64,000 bases of DNA from Incurvaria masculella (lineage: Eukaryota; Arthropoda; Insecta; Lepidoptera; Incurvariidae): positions 5,704,001-5,768,000 of the forward strand of contig OX335655.1 of the NCBI GenBank assembly GCA_946894095.1, given 5' to 3'. The position numbers and the translations under genes are program-made. The notes below the pieces were generated by a model, which was not told where the DNA came from, ran no database searches, and saw only the letters and a list, made by a program, of their open reading frames with translations. Shown here in pieces: positions 1-9,574 of this stretch; positions within the stretch are counted from its first letter, which is position 1, and every line of letters begins with the position of its first letter.

Positions 1-347
1 TCATCATCCAAGTTCAAGTTCATGCATCTTGTTACTAATGTGCGTGCAACACAATTCCTCATGCATCGGGCTACAAGTGGGCAAATTCATGCACAAGGGT
101 ACATGCCAATTTAATACTTTTCTTCAACCGGCCCTGATGGCCTGCGGCTGCACAGCGGTGCTGGAGGAACTCCCGGCAATAAATCACTTCTTAACGTTAT
201 CCACGGATCTATCTGCAGGTTGGCTTTCGCAGAATTACATCTCGGCAGGAGTGGTGTATTATTAAGATATTTAGTGGAAGTATTGTATCCGTGTTCACCG
301 CTCAGCAGTCAGCTCGTCTCTCTCACAGTCTCAACCGGTGTGCTGAG

Positions 348-693
348 CCGGTAGTCTAAGTTGTCACCTAAATTGGCGTTACGGCAAACCGATCGACTGG
401 CGTTTTCGAATGTATGGAGAAATTGAAGAGCGCGCGCAGCGGGCATTAAGCGAACTAACATTTGCGAGTCCGAGCTTGATTTGACAGCTTACTCAACGTT
501 GCCGTAAATACGTCGACGTTGCCGTTTACGTCCACTCCGCGTGTTCATACAAATCGGAAGTCCGCGTTTGACTTTGACAGCTTGAAGAAGTAAACCACAG
601 AATATCTAGTAAAAACTTGTATGGAGTTTGGAGAAAACGCCAGTCGATCGGTTTGCCGTAAACGCCAATTTAGGTGAGAACTCAGACTGACCA
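348..693. mobile_element. MITE with ~50 bp terminal inverted repeats, copy 1
   Basis: The left end (about 353-405) and right end (about 636-688) are inverted copies sharing AAATTGGCGTTTAC and CCGATCGACTGGCG. The interior contains GTCGACGTTGCCG-type inverted motifs. The same element recurs at 49899-50241 and, with its right end lost, at 40541-40845. The outermost shared sequence reads GGTCAGTC. There is no coding capacity. The symmetry, ~340 bp length and dispersion point to a non-autonomous DNA transposon. The superfamily is unknown because I could not fix a target duplication. Confidence 0.8.
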
Positions 694-967
694 CTCTGGT
701 CGCAGAAGAGATAAGGAAGGAGAAGTGGTATGTGGTCATTATCGCGACTCCGAGTAAAGGCGAGTAAAGGCACACCGTATGGACAAAGTGTGCCTTTACT
801 CGCACTATTAGCGCGTCGTGTGCGAAACTTCCAAACATCGCCACCGCGCGTGAATATGCTACCGAAATGGGTTCGCCAAATCAGTTTCCATCCAAATATA
901 GACCCTCCTAGAAGTCTGCGACTATGTTCACTGGTGGCTAATCACGCTAGATGGGACATCTCCTTTT

Positions 968-1030
968 CGCCGTTGGGCGCCTTTTTGTAAGGTCCTGGCG
1001 TGCGCCATATGCTGCGCTTTACATAAAAAA
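968..1030 (+). mobile_element. LINE 3' tail fragment
   Basis: About 60 bases match, in the opposite orientation, the 3' end of the LINE at 7055-7800. Shared landmarks are GGTCCTGGCGT, then a GCGC-rich stretch, then TTACATAAAAAA. Only the extreme 3' end was inserted or survives. A small hairpin-prone stretch (CCAATGACCC ... GGGTCATG) follows before the next SINE. Confidence 0.6.
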
Positions 1031-1100
1031 CATGGCCCAATGACCCTCTCATTGGGGTCATGACCCCTCCTCCTGGGCTGAGTCTAGACCTCGACTATAT

Positions 1101-1505
1101 CACCAGGTTTGGAGCTTTTTTTATGCAATCTGACATGGATGGCTAATACCACACAACTACCGTTATAATATCAGCTCAATAAACCACATTCCCGGTTAGG
1201 TGCCATGCCAGGACCTTCCCTTTATGAGCACGACTACATTGAACTGGATGGAAAACACGGACAATTTTTCATTGCCGCTTCGACCTTTTTTTCATCCAAT
1301 GCGGGCGGGCTTAACCCCTACCACCTAGTAGGGAAAGGGAACCTACAGTTTTCCATAGAGTCCGAACCATGGAGCAGCTCGCATTCATGATGAAATGCAC
1401 TTCAACTCAGGAAGAGAGAGAAAGTGGTGCAAGAATGGGACGAGAATTTGAACCCAGACCTCGCAAGTCCCCGCGCCACTAGGCTACGAGCCGCTCTTGT
1501 CCTGA
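1101..1505 (-). mobile_element. tRNA-headed SINE, copy S1, with 17 bp target duplication
   Basis: The element reads right to left. Its tRNA-like head at 1440-1495 has A box TAGCCTAGTGG and B box GGTTCAAATTC. A ~300 bp body follows, ending in ATCCATGTCAG and an A-rich tail near 1115-1122. The perfect direct repeat CTAGACCTCGACTATAT at 1084-1100 and 1506-1522 brackets it, as expected for target-primed reverse transcription of a Pol III transcript by a LINE enzyme. Any open frame inside is incidental. It is one of 13 copies or pieces of a shared-body family in this window. Confidence 0.88.
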
Positions 1506-1989
1506 CTAGACCTCGACTATATGACCCCCCTGACTTGAAAACTGCATCTTGCCTGGATGACGACACATTGGTTCAGATATGACTCTAAGTTGATTCAACA
1601 TTTGAAACATTCGAGTTCAACGATAGCTCATATATAATGCACCGCATTTACTGACCAATCGAAGCTACAGCCAATAAAAAATTCAAAGTCTGCATTTATA
1701 TTTGTATTTACTTATAATCCAACAGATTAACTTCACATACCGTAACACCTGAAGATTAGTATTACTGGTTAAGAAAGGCAATTAAAACGTACGTAGTTGA
1801 ACTTAATCCATACTTAATATTATAAATGCGAAAGTTTTTTTTTAGTTCCTCCATATTTATCTGGTATAAAATTCAGAGATATGATTTAATAGTTTTATAT
1901 GTCACTTTTTCATTTAATTTTTTTAGTTAAATTTTTCATTATTTGTTCGTTGAAGTCGATGCTATTTAGAGTGCAATATATTATTCTAT

Positions 1990-2396
1990 ATTTTTTTTTA
2001 TGCGACCTGACATGGATGGCTATTACCACACAACTACCGTTATGATATTAGCCCAATACACCACATTCCCGAAGGAATTAGGTGCCATGCCAGGACCTTC
2101 CCTTTATGAGCACGGCTACAGTGAACTGGATGGAAAACACGGACAATTTTTCATTGCCGCTTCGACCATCTTTTCATCCAATGCGATGGTACCAACCCGG
2201 GCGGGCTTAAACCCTACCACCTAGTAGGGGAAGGGGACCTACAGTTTTACATGGATTCCGAACCATGGAGCAGCTCGCATTCGTGACAAAATGCACTTAT
2301 CGAACTCTGAAAGAGAAAGACAGTGGTGCAAGTTGGTATTGAACCCGGGCCTCTGGTACGCTAGGCCGGTCCCCGCGCCACTAGGCTACGAGCCGC
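1990..2396 (-). mobile_element. tRNA-headed SINE, copy S2
   Basis: This is the most complete tRNA-headed copy. On the minus strand it starts near 2396 with a tRNA-like head (A box TAGCCTAGTGG, B box GGTTCAATACC). It runs through the shared body and ends at an A-run at 1991-2000. The body carries the tRNA-subfamily signature CTAATTCCTTCGGGAATG. I did not find a convincing target duplication. The flanks contain sequence reading AAATGCGAAAGTT on both sides (1828 and 2567), so it may have landed in an older repeat. Confidence 0.85.
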
Positions 2397-3480
2397 AAAT
2401 ACATATATGTATATGTATTTGTTTAAAGGTTAAAAGGGCGGAATTTAGATTAAGCTTTTGAGTTTGAATTACGCGTTTAATATGTTGCGGACTATATTTG
2501 TGGACTGAGTTATCTTGATTTTAAGGTTTTTTATTTCTTTTTTTCCTAACATTTGTGTGCTACCAAATGCGAAAGTTGCTTTTTCACGCCTAAACCGTTG
2601 AACCACGTTTAATACATTTTGGCATAGAGAAAGTCTGGACTACAAAGGCTACCTTTTTTGGCGAAAGTGAAACTCGAAGGGGGTGAAATAGGGGTTTAAA
2701 ATTTGTATAGAGAACTCATATATTATGAAGGAAATTTCAGCCCGACCTTAGTCCAACGCGACATTAACCCGAGCGGAGTCTGGCACCTCAGCTATTGTAC
2801 TATAGTATAAACAAAATTAATAAGTAAATGTGTTGCTAAGCGCAACATTTGAGAACGGCTGGACCAATTCGGCTAAATCGTTTATTCAAACATTAGTCGA
2901 ATGGATGGTTCTTATATAACTTTGAATAAGGTGAAACCACATTTTACCGGGCTCCACTCGGGTGAATGTTCAAAACGGAATCCTTAGCTAGTATGAAATG
3001 TAAAATAAAGTATCATGAACTATCTTACTATGTTCAGTAGTATCCTGAATTATTCATAAAATTCTATTCGTTTAATATTGTGAGAATGAAGATATCCTTA
3101 AAAGATGTGCAAATTTGTACGAGTACTCGTGAAGTCCAGGTGAAAAAAAAACACTGGAAATAAACGATATGGTACTATACGAAGATTTCCGATTCAAAAA
3201 TAAAACAAATTCAACATTTTGATTATCAAATTACGAATTTAGAAAAAAGAAAATATTAAATTACCTTTAAAAATCTCAAAAATGTGGAATTAGACTAGTT
3301 TTTAAAAATAACTGAGATACAATGGAGAATTATAATTTTAATGGATCGAAAAATTCATAATTATGAAATCCGGTTTATTTTACTTATGTTCACAAAGACA
3401 AGATCAAAGAGCCGAGAGAGCTGAGAGATGAATGGAACGTGTATAGTTCGACTTATCTATAACTCCATGCCCGCAACAAA
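2397..3480. other. AT-rich intergenic DNA with degenerate repeat
   Basis: No gene is seen. From about 2560 to 2960 the text (AAATGCGAAAGTT, then GTGAAACTCGAAGGGGGTG) resembles degenerate interspersed repeats common in moth genomes, but I cannot name the family. The rest is plain AT-rich sequence. Confidence 0.4.
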
Positions 3481-3589
3481 GCTCATACATTATGATACCG
3501 CATTATGGCCACCGGTGCAGCTTGCTGCTCCGAGATTTATATACAATCGAAATCCCCCGCGGATTAACAAGACGTAGTGTGCACCGAAA

Positions 3590-3785
3590 AGGGAGCTAGA
3601 TGGGCGAGCGCCTCCTAAGGCGCGGTGTGCGCACGCGCCGGCGAGCACGGAGGGACGAGAGTAGCGATCGGAACTCGTCCGTATGGGCGGCAGCGGAGCC
3701 ACGAGTTAGTCGTCGAGGTAGACGTCTGACTGTAGTTATTTCGCTGACGAATTCAGGACGTGCAACATCGAAGGTTCGTTTCCTT
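3590..3785 (+). repeat. GC-rich interspersed repeat, copy 1
   Basis: A GC-rich block contains the recurring motif GGACGAGAGTAGCGATCGGA followed by ACTCGTCCGTATG at 3650-3686, then GCGGCAGCGGAGCCACGAG. The same order of motifs occurs at 60138-60270. The core also occurs at 26385-26445 (+), 4301-4340 (-) and 39632-39676 (-). Small open frames here are a by-product of high GC. The origin is unknown. Confidence 0.5.
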
Positions 3786-4232
3786 TATGGAACCTGACAC
3801 GGATGGCTAATACCAAGCAACTACATACAGACATACCTATGTAGCAAGAGATGGTGGAGCGACATATTTTTATACATGCTCTACGATTACGGATCTCCTA
3901 GGCAATCACTTCCGCTCACTTCTGCTCTGTAGATTTGTTTCGTCATTCTTTCATCGCCCATTCGTTTCATACGTCGAAATCTTAGCACTTCCTTCTCGAT
4001 TTTTATCAACTACCCTCATGATATTAGCCCAATAAACCGCATTCCCCAAGGAATTAGGTGCCATGCCAGTACCTTCCCTTTATGAGCACGGCTACGTTGA
4101 ACTAGATGGAAAACACGGACAATTTTTTTTGCCGCTTCAACCATAGTTGTTTCCAATGCGGTTTTACAAGGGTTCCGAACCATGAAACAGCTAGCATTTG
4201 CAACGAAATACACTTATCTAACTCGTCGTTGC
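3783..4232 (-). mobile_element. tRNA-type SINE, copy S3, split by a nested insertion
   Basis: The body segments 3783-3824 and 4007-4232 join to a continuous minus-strand SINE body of the tRNA subfamily. The break falls in ACAACTACC, where an unrelated 182 bp segment has been inserted (next entry). The head beyond about 4232 is lost or too diverged to recognise. Confidence 0.8.
3825..4006. mobile_element. 182 bp nested insertion with 7 bp target duplication
   Basis: The direct repeat CAACTAC at 3818-3824 and 4007-4013 flanks a 182 bp segment that is absent from all other SINE copies here. It has no obvious TIR and no poly-A. The type of element is unknown. It post-dates the SINE it interrupts. 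Confidence 0.65.
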
Positions 4233-4259
4233 ACTAAATAACGTACTGTGATGTTCTTA

Positions 4260-4510
4260 CGTGTTCTGTCATTGGAACTCGAGAAAGGCCGCCCCCATGC
4301 AAGCTAGTTTCGGTTGCTACCCCCGTCCTCCCATGCTCGCTTGCGCAGGCGCACGGCACGGAGGCTGCTCGGGAGCAGCGGCCGTTACAATTATCATGCC
4401 GTGGTCCTCCGAGCCGGATACCTCGCCATGACAGCGGGTGCGTTGCGTGTGACAGCGACAGCGGCTGCGTGCACAATGGCGGCGGTGAAACGCATCCGCG
4501 GATTAGGAAC
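4260..4510. repeat. GC-rich island containing repeat motif (minus orientation)
   Basis: The block contains CTAGTTTCGGTTGCTACCCC and CGTCCTCCCATGCTCGC at 4304-4340. This is the reverse complement of the GC-rich repeat core seen at 3650, 26390, 39640 and 60140. CpG is frequent. It includes AATGGCGGCGGTG. Frames are open on both strands with no recognisable protein. Confidence 0.4.
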
Positions 4511-4786
4511 TATGCAAATCGCTGATCCACGATTATGTCGTCTGTACGCATCTAAAAATGTGTATACAAATACAAAAAGCCGTCTATCATGGATACAAGT
4601 TAAGTTATCAATAAAAACAAAACGTAGAGACGTAGCTCTCGGGTGATTTATTTAAGTTGCAAAATATCTGAAAAATATTTCTCAATTTGACTGAGGAAAC
4701 AGGCACGAGCCACTTTATGGAATTCGATCACCTCATTATCCTCTTAACATCGGATAGGCGCACGGCACCGATGTTGAGGACCCATT

Positions 4787-4972
4787 CAGGTAAAAGTGAG
4801 TTCGAGTTCGGTGCTAAAGATCAATTCTCTTTTATAAATAGTCATGTTTCCCCAATTCCTTATCGTCATTTTAGTATGGTCAAAATCTGGTTTCTCCTAT
4901 GAATATGTTGGAAGGTAATATAACAACTTTCGAAAAACTCATTCCCGAACTCGAACTCACTTTTACTCACGA
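4787..4972. repeat. Inverted-repeat element
   Basis: TAAAAGTGAGTTCGAGTTCGG at about 4791-4811 is answered by its inverse (CCGAACTCGAACTCACTTTTA) at 4946-4966, giving arms of about 21 bp. Just upstream, 4716-4745 matches 28770-28800 in inverse orientation, so this is probably a dispersed MITE fragment. Confidence 0.5.
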
Positions 4973-5620
4973 GCAGCCTCACAGAGATCGACGAGTTAGT
5001 GACGGAATTTTTGTATACAAAATTCACAATTAACCCATAAAGGGACCCTTAATAAAGTCCAAAAGGCACAACATCCAAACCTTGAAGCACCAAAAGTATA
5101 AAAAGCACAATATTCTAAAATAACAAATATTTTCAGTTGGACTCTGTGCTTTTTGAATCTTATATTATCGAGGTAGATTATTTATAACAATTTCAAACAA
5201 ATTGTCGTAATTGATTTTAATCTGAATAAAATAAATGTGATTTATTTGTATGGATTCCTAATATGAAAATGTGATTGTCTTCACCGAAAGCATATTCAAC
5301 ACTCTATTTCAACAACACAATGAAGCAGATTCGTGATAGAATTCGCACGTTTCGTGGCACGTCGCCGCGCGAGGCGAGAGCGGCGCATAATGGTCGCGTC
5401 GCCAATTACGTATCCGTGGCAACACCTAAACGGGACGTCAAATATTTCTATTATTATGCGAAAATGGCTAAAACGGCCCGTCCGGAAACTATTGAACGCG
5501 GAGGCATATTAACGACTCTCTTAAAGGGACGCGGCTTACATTAGTTACACAAGAATTAACAAAAAAAATGCACCTAGCAAAGGCAACATTTTGCGATGAT
5601 GTCACTTAATCTGACTTAAG

Positions 5621-5901
5621 TTGAGAGAGGCTGGCCGTGTTTCGGATTCCACGTTAAACTTTAGGTCCCCTTCCTTACTAGGTGGTAGGGTTTATCCCGC
5701 CCGGGTTGGTACCATCGCATTGGATGAACGATGGTCGAAGCGGCAATGAAAATTGTCCACGTTTTCCATCCAGTTCAATGTAGCCGTGCAATATAAGGAA
5801 GGTCCTGGCATGGCACCTAGTTCCCATGTGGTGTGTTAGGCTAATACCATGACAGAACTTGTGGTATTAGCCATCCATGTCCAGTCACATAATAAAAAAA
5901 A
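5621..5901 (+). mobile_element. SINE copy S4, 5S-type body, head truncated
   Basis: The body starts at TTGAGAGAGGCTGGCCGTG, the segment that follows the 5S-like head in the intact copy at 47103. It continues through the subfamily markers GTGCAATATAAGGAAGG and CCTAGTTCCCATGTGG to an A-rich tail at 5889-5901. The 5S-derived promoter itself is absent, which fits 5' truncation during reverse transcription. Confidence 0.85.
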
Positions 5902-5903
5902 TC

Positions 5904-5938
5904 TAACCTTACCTAACCTAACCGAACCTAACCTTATC
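5904..5938 (+). repeat. Short CCTAA-rich stretch
   Basis: Several imperfect CCTAA units (CCTAACCTAACC, then GAACCTAACC) sit directly after the SINE tail. The insect telomere unit is TTAGG/CCTAA, but only a few units occur here. It may equally be tail-derived simple sequence. Confidence 0.35.
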
Positions 5939-6770
5939 ATAAATGTTTTCTGTCTACTTTACGTGTGAGTTTCGTTTGCCACTTGATGTGTAGCAAGGTT
6001 TTGTAGGACAATACCAATGCATTGTTGCGAAGATATCCGTGCTCGGGCGGGCGACACCGTGATGTTCGTTAACGGGTGCTGTTTGTGGGCACTGGCCTGC
6101 TCCAATTGGAAACATGTTAGTTGACGGACATAGGCTTTGCAAAATAAACTGATATGTCATGAAATGTTGCGTACGGCATGAACGGTTTGCGGAAAAATCT
6201 GCATGTGAAATACAGATTTTTGTGAATTAATATTAATTTAATGTATCCATCTATGTTTTTTCTTTTATTATCAACGATTACACTCTTCACCTCCATGTCA
6301 ACGATAAATACTTGCTATTTATGTTACAAGAAATTAAAATAATTTATTCACACGAACTGGTACCAATAACCCGTATTTCTGTAAGCAGTGGTAAACAAAT
6401 TTTTAAACTTAAACTAAGTGGACGTTCAAATTTAGGATTAGACTAAGTGGACGGACAAAATTGAGCGAAGTTTCTTGCCAGTTCTTCTTCGCCATGAATG
6501 CTGAACTGGCTATTAATGATAAATATGACAAATCCGAGTGCAGTGTGCGGCCTGTGGATAATGAACAAACAACAACAACAATCTCGAAGCGGCCGTCTCC
6601 TCTTCATCATTGCTTCAGGTCATTTGTACAGGGCGTGGGCGGCGGCAGCGCAGGCGCAGCGATCTCTCCGACACTATCTTTGAGCTATTTCTTAGGTAAA
6701 TTGCTTGTGATTACTTGCCATTGTTTGTATTATGCCTCTGCACGGGACGCCTTTACGCATGCGGGCAGCG

Positions 6771-6988
6771 GGCCTATTCTTGGAATTCCGTGTTCAAGAA
6801 GCAGAAATATTTCAGTCGAAAAAACACTTTTATAATCATTTCGATTGCGAGCGATTTTCCCGACGGAAAATTTCGGGAGCATTGAGTTTCAATAATTCCA
6901 GGTTTTTCGTCTTTCACAACCGCTATAAAATCGGTTATCTCGACTGAAATATTCCTGATTCCTTAGCATGGAATTCCAAGAATAGGCC
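6771..6988. mobile_element. 218 bp MITE with ~50 bp TIRs
   Basis: The left end GGCCTATTCTTGGAATTCC and the right end GGAATTCCAAGAATAGGCC are exact inverses. The match continues inward with small indels to AGAAATATTTCAGTCGA / TCGACTGAAATATTCCT. There is no coding capacity. I could not fix a target duplication, so the superfamily is unknown. Confidence 0.8.
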
Positions 6989-7054
6989 TGCATATCGAAT
7001 ATCAACGATACAGCAGGATATATTTATCCTTTAAAATATCGATCATGGATCAGT

Positions 7055-7800
7055 TTTTTTTTTTTTTTATGTAATGCGCGGCATAAGGCATACGCCAGGA
7101 CCACTTAAGGTGCCCGACGATGCCCATGGGCTTTCGAACTTATAAGGGGGCTGCGAAAACCATGCCGGCCGGCCAGGTGCTTCTTCACACCACGTTTGAA
7201 GGATCCCAGGTTGTACTTTGAGGGAAATAACTCGGCAGGAAGTGCATTCCATAGTTTACCGACCCTATAAATAAAGGACCTAGAGGATCGGTTGGTTCTG
7301 ATTTTTGGAATGTCGACAGTGAACGGGTGCATTTCCTGCCTGTTCCGCGTCGTGCGATGGTAGAATGGGGACGGAGGGACAGCGTTATGTAGCTCTGACG
7401 AGCATTCTCCATGGTAAAGACGGTAGAACACAGAGAGAGACCCAACATCCCTTTGGAGTTGGAGGGTCTCTAGATTCATAGATACCTTGGGGTCGTCGAC
7501 GAGACGCACAGCCCGACGCTGTATCGAGTCCAGGGAGCCAAGCAGGTGCTGAGCTGAGCCGTCCCACAAATGCGAGCAGTACTCCACGCAAGACCTTATC
7601 TGCGCCTTGTAAAGGAGCAGTTTTTGGTCAGGCGTGAAATACTGACGCACCCTGTTGAGAACTCCCAGCTTTTTCGAGGCGAGCTTGGCTTTATCCTCGA
7701 TATGGCGTCCGAAATTAAGGTTATGCGTCAGGTCGACACCAAGAATCCCTAAATGCTCGTCAATACGTAGAGTTGCTCCCTGGAAATATTTCACAGTACA
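7055..7800 (-). mobile_element. 5'-truncated LINE with 3' end and A-tail
   Basis: The minus-strand element runs from about 7800 to an A-run at 7055-7068. It holds the C-terminal part of an ORF2 protein, a short 3' UTR and the tail. The same 3' UTR recurs at 968-1030 and at 55391-55692. Severe 5' truncation is typical of target-primed retrotransposition. TA-rich simple sequence lies immediately upstream. Confidence 0.85.
7105..7794 (-). pseudogene. C-terminal part of LINE ORF2 (post-RT region), open for 229 codons
   Basis: The translation begins downstream of the RT catalytic motifs (no YADD) at a segment reading HLGILGVDLTHNLNFGRHI. It continues with KKLGVLNRVRQYFTPDQ and SCVEYCSHLWDGS, then a basic C-terminus with GKLWNALPAELFP. 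These are typical of the thumb and C-terminal region of Jockey/CR1-group LINE proteins. Without endonuclease or RT core it cannot act alone. No stop interrupts the surviving part, so the copy is probably fairly young. It has no start of its own; the first methionine is incidental. Confidence 0.85.
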
Positions 7801-8245
7801 ATATATATTATAAAAAATATATATATTTTCGTATTAACAAAAATAAATATAATATGTTCTCAGATGATTTGACAAAGAACATCGAGGGTGTGTGGTCAAA
7901 ATGTATGGATTTTTTATCTATTTAAACAAGTTAACATAAGTATTTTGTTCAGTTTGACAAACAAGCTAATTAAACTTTTTGAACGTAAGGTTTGAGAGAG
8001 GTTAGAAATTTAAAAGCAACGTATTTTTTTTATTATTTCTAGGAGGATCGATAAATTAAAGTTTTATTTTTACCTGCAAAATCAAACGAACATTTATTTG
8101 ATAGGTATGACACTTTGTTACAGATATTGGTAACGTAGGAGCATGTTTTTTTCGGCTCACCTACTCTGCACTGGGCTAGGCCCATCTCGCAGAGGGGTAA
8201 AACATTTCTGCATTACAATCGTTTTATGTGATGATGTGATGATGT

Positions 8246-8340
8246 AAATATAAGTGATCATGTTATGATTCTGTTAAGAGACTCGTGAAATATGATTTAA
8301 CGAATCTCTTAACAGAATCATAACATGATGACTTATATTT
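8246..8340. repeat. Near-perfect 40 bp-arm hairpin
   Basis: Left arm 8246-8285 and right arm 8301-8340 pair with only two mismatches around a 15 nt AT-rich loop. The core is TGTTATGATTCTGTTAAGAG with its inverse. It could be a miniature foldback element or an inverted duplication. There is no coding content. Confidence 0.85.
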
Positions 8341-8530
8341 ATATTTATATTTACCTAATGCCTATCTAATTATGTATAATAATTATGTTCTATTTTACTG
8401 TATTATAAATCAGAAAGGCTCATTATGGGGTCCCATTTTTAAATGTTTTTAAAATGGCAACTGTACTTACTGATAAATCGGCTTCTCGTTCGCAAACTAT
8501 CCCCATCTATACTCACAGCGGTACGGTCAA

Positions 8531-8886
8531 CCTAAAAAAAACCGGCCAAGTGCGAGTCGGTCTCGCACACGAAGCGTTCCGTACCATCGTACAACATTTA
8601 ACACAAACAAATCAGGTTTTTTTTATGAGGCCTCCCTTTAATTTTTATTAATTTTTATTTTTACCTATTTGGTGTTATAGCGGCAAAATAAATACACACT
8701 CTGTGAAAATTTCAGCTGCCTACCTATTACGGCTCATGAGATACAGCCCTGTGACAGACGGGCGGACGGACGGACGGACGGACGGACGGACGGACGGACG
8801 GACGGACGGACGGACGGACGGACGGACAGCGGAGGCTTAGTAATAGGGTTCAGTTTTCACCCTTTGGGTACGGAACCCTAAAAAGC
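8531..8886 (+). mobile_element. GGAC-microsatellite element, copy A
   Basis: The element begins AAAACCGGCCAAGTGCGAGT, where GTGCGAGTCGG.CTCGCAC forms a hairpin. It passes ATAGCGGCAAAATAAATAC and CATGAGATACAGCCCTGTGA, then a (GGAC)n tract at 8763-8826. It ends with a hairpin in which AGGGTT..GT is answered by TACGGAACCCT. Four more copies lie at 24708, 25116 (-), 42438 (-) and 55435. It is non-coding. Microsatellite-bearing families of this kind are widespread in Lepidoptera; the mobilising enzyme is unknown to me. Confidence 0.85.
8763..8826 (+). repeat. (GGAC)n microsatellite
   Basis: About 16 consecutive GGAC units lie inside the mobile element. Related copies have 3 to about 10 units at the same position, so the tract travels with the element and varies in length. 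Confidence 0.95.
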
Positions 8887-8936
8887 AGACATTGCTCGTT
8901 CGTTTGACAACGCTCAGTCAGCTTTACATATTTTAA

Positions 8937-9570
8937 GGTGGCCCATCCCGCTCATCTCCCCATTCAAAAGGGGAAAGAAGATCACGCCCATATTTCTTGT
9001 CAGAGATCCAAAATTTTGCTCACAATAGCTTTATTTGATCGACCTAGATGTCTGATGACCATTGGCATTGTAAAATTGTGTTTGGTTTCTAAGTTTGATT
9101 TGAATTTGAATTGAAGGAGAAGGATTGGAGAGGCGTTTGTCCAGCAGTGGACGCAAACACGCTGACTGACTGACTGACTTCTAAGTTATAAGGTCCGAAA
9201 GTTCGAATTTTTCGCGCGTTTTATACAATAACTTTGGAGGTGAATTACGCAATGATTAAGTAAGAATATCTTAAAAAGATTAGTCATCAGACATAGCTTA
9301 TTTAATCAAGAATTATAATATATTTGGTTTCTGTTAGATTTTGGACTACAGCGGTCGTGGTTTACTTTTAGCTATAAGTCGTTATGTAATTAAATTTTTC
9401 GTAAATCTTACCAAATCTTACACTATGCACATTGTCTTTCTTGTGGACATTTAGCATCTTCCTCATCACGGAGCCTGTCTTTTTCTTTGAAACATAGAAG
9501 GTCCCAGAGCACGACAGCACGGTTTTGTACCGTGCCCGCGAATGAGTTAGTCCCGCCGGGTTGGGCCACC
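8937..9570 (+). mobile_element. TTAA-flanked MITE family 1, copy 1 (with nested LINE tail)
   Basis: The element starts GGTGGCCCATCCCG directly after TTAA (8933-8936) and ends CGGGTTGGGCCACC followed by ATAA, probably a mutated TTAA. Family landmarks are GAAGATCACGCCCATATTTC, TTCGCGCGTTTTATAC and the hairpin CACGGTTTTGTACCGTG near the right end. TTAA duplication is the hallmark of piggyBac-type transposition, although the GG termini are not the usual CC start. Other copies are at 11108, 14053 (-) and 37797. An 83 bp LINE tail interrupts it. Confidence 0.8.
9096..9178 (+). mobile_element. 83 bp LINE 3'-end insertion with 9 bp target duplication
   Basis: TTCTAAGTT is duplicated at 9087-9095 and 9179-9187. 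The insert reads GGAGAGGCGTTTGTCCAGCA, then GTGGAC and a short CTGA-repeat tail. Microsatellite tails of this sort mark the 3' ends of RTE-like or related LINEs in moths. The same end occurs at 52695-52790 in the opposite orientation. Confidence 0.85.
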
Positions 9571-9574
9571 ATAA

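Noticed and set aside
1205..1390. Related small proteins encoded at 1205, 2000, 30554, 36768 and 47256
   Set aside because: All are frames through SINE bodies, on either strand, and differ in frame between copies.
5275..5544. 89-codon basic open frame
   Set aside because: Arg/Lys-rich but not recognisable, starts at a non-ATG codon, and no repeat copy or splice context supports it. It could be a conserved non-coding block.
5904..5938. Interstitial telomere block
   Set aside because: Only a few imperfect CCTAA units directly after a SINE tail; too short to argue a telomere fusion.
6461..6835. 124-codon open frame, possible small gene
   Set aside because: It starts at a non-ATG codon, has low-complexity Thr/Gly/Ser stretches and overlaps the MITE at 6771-6988. 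No domain or codon-use support.
8763..8826. Interpretation of the GGAC tract as an independent satellite
   Set aside because: It sits at a fixed position inside a mobile element present in five copies.
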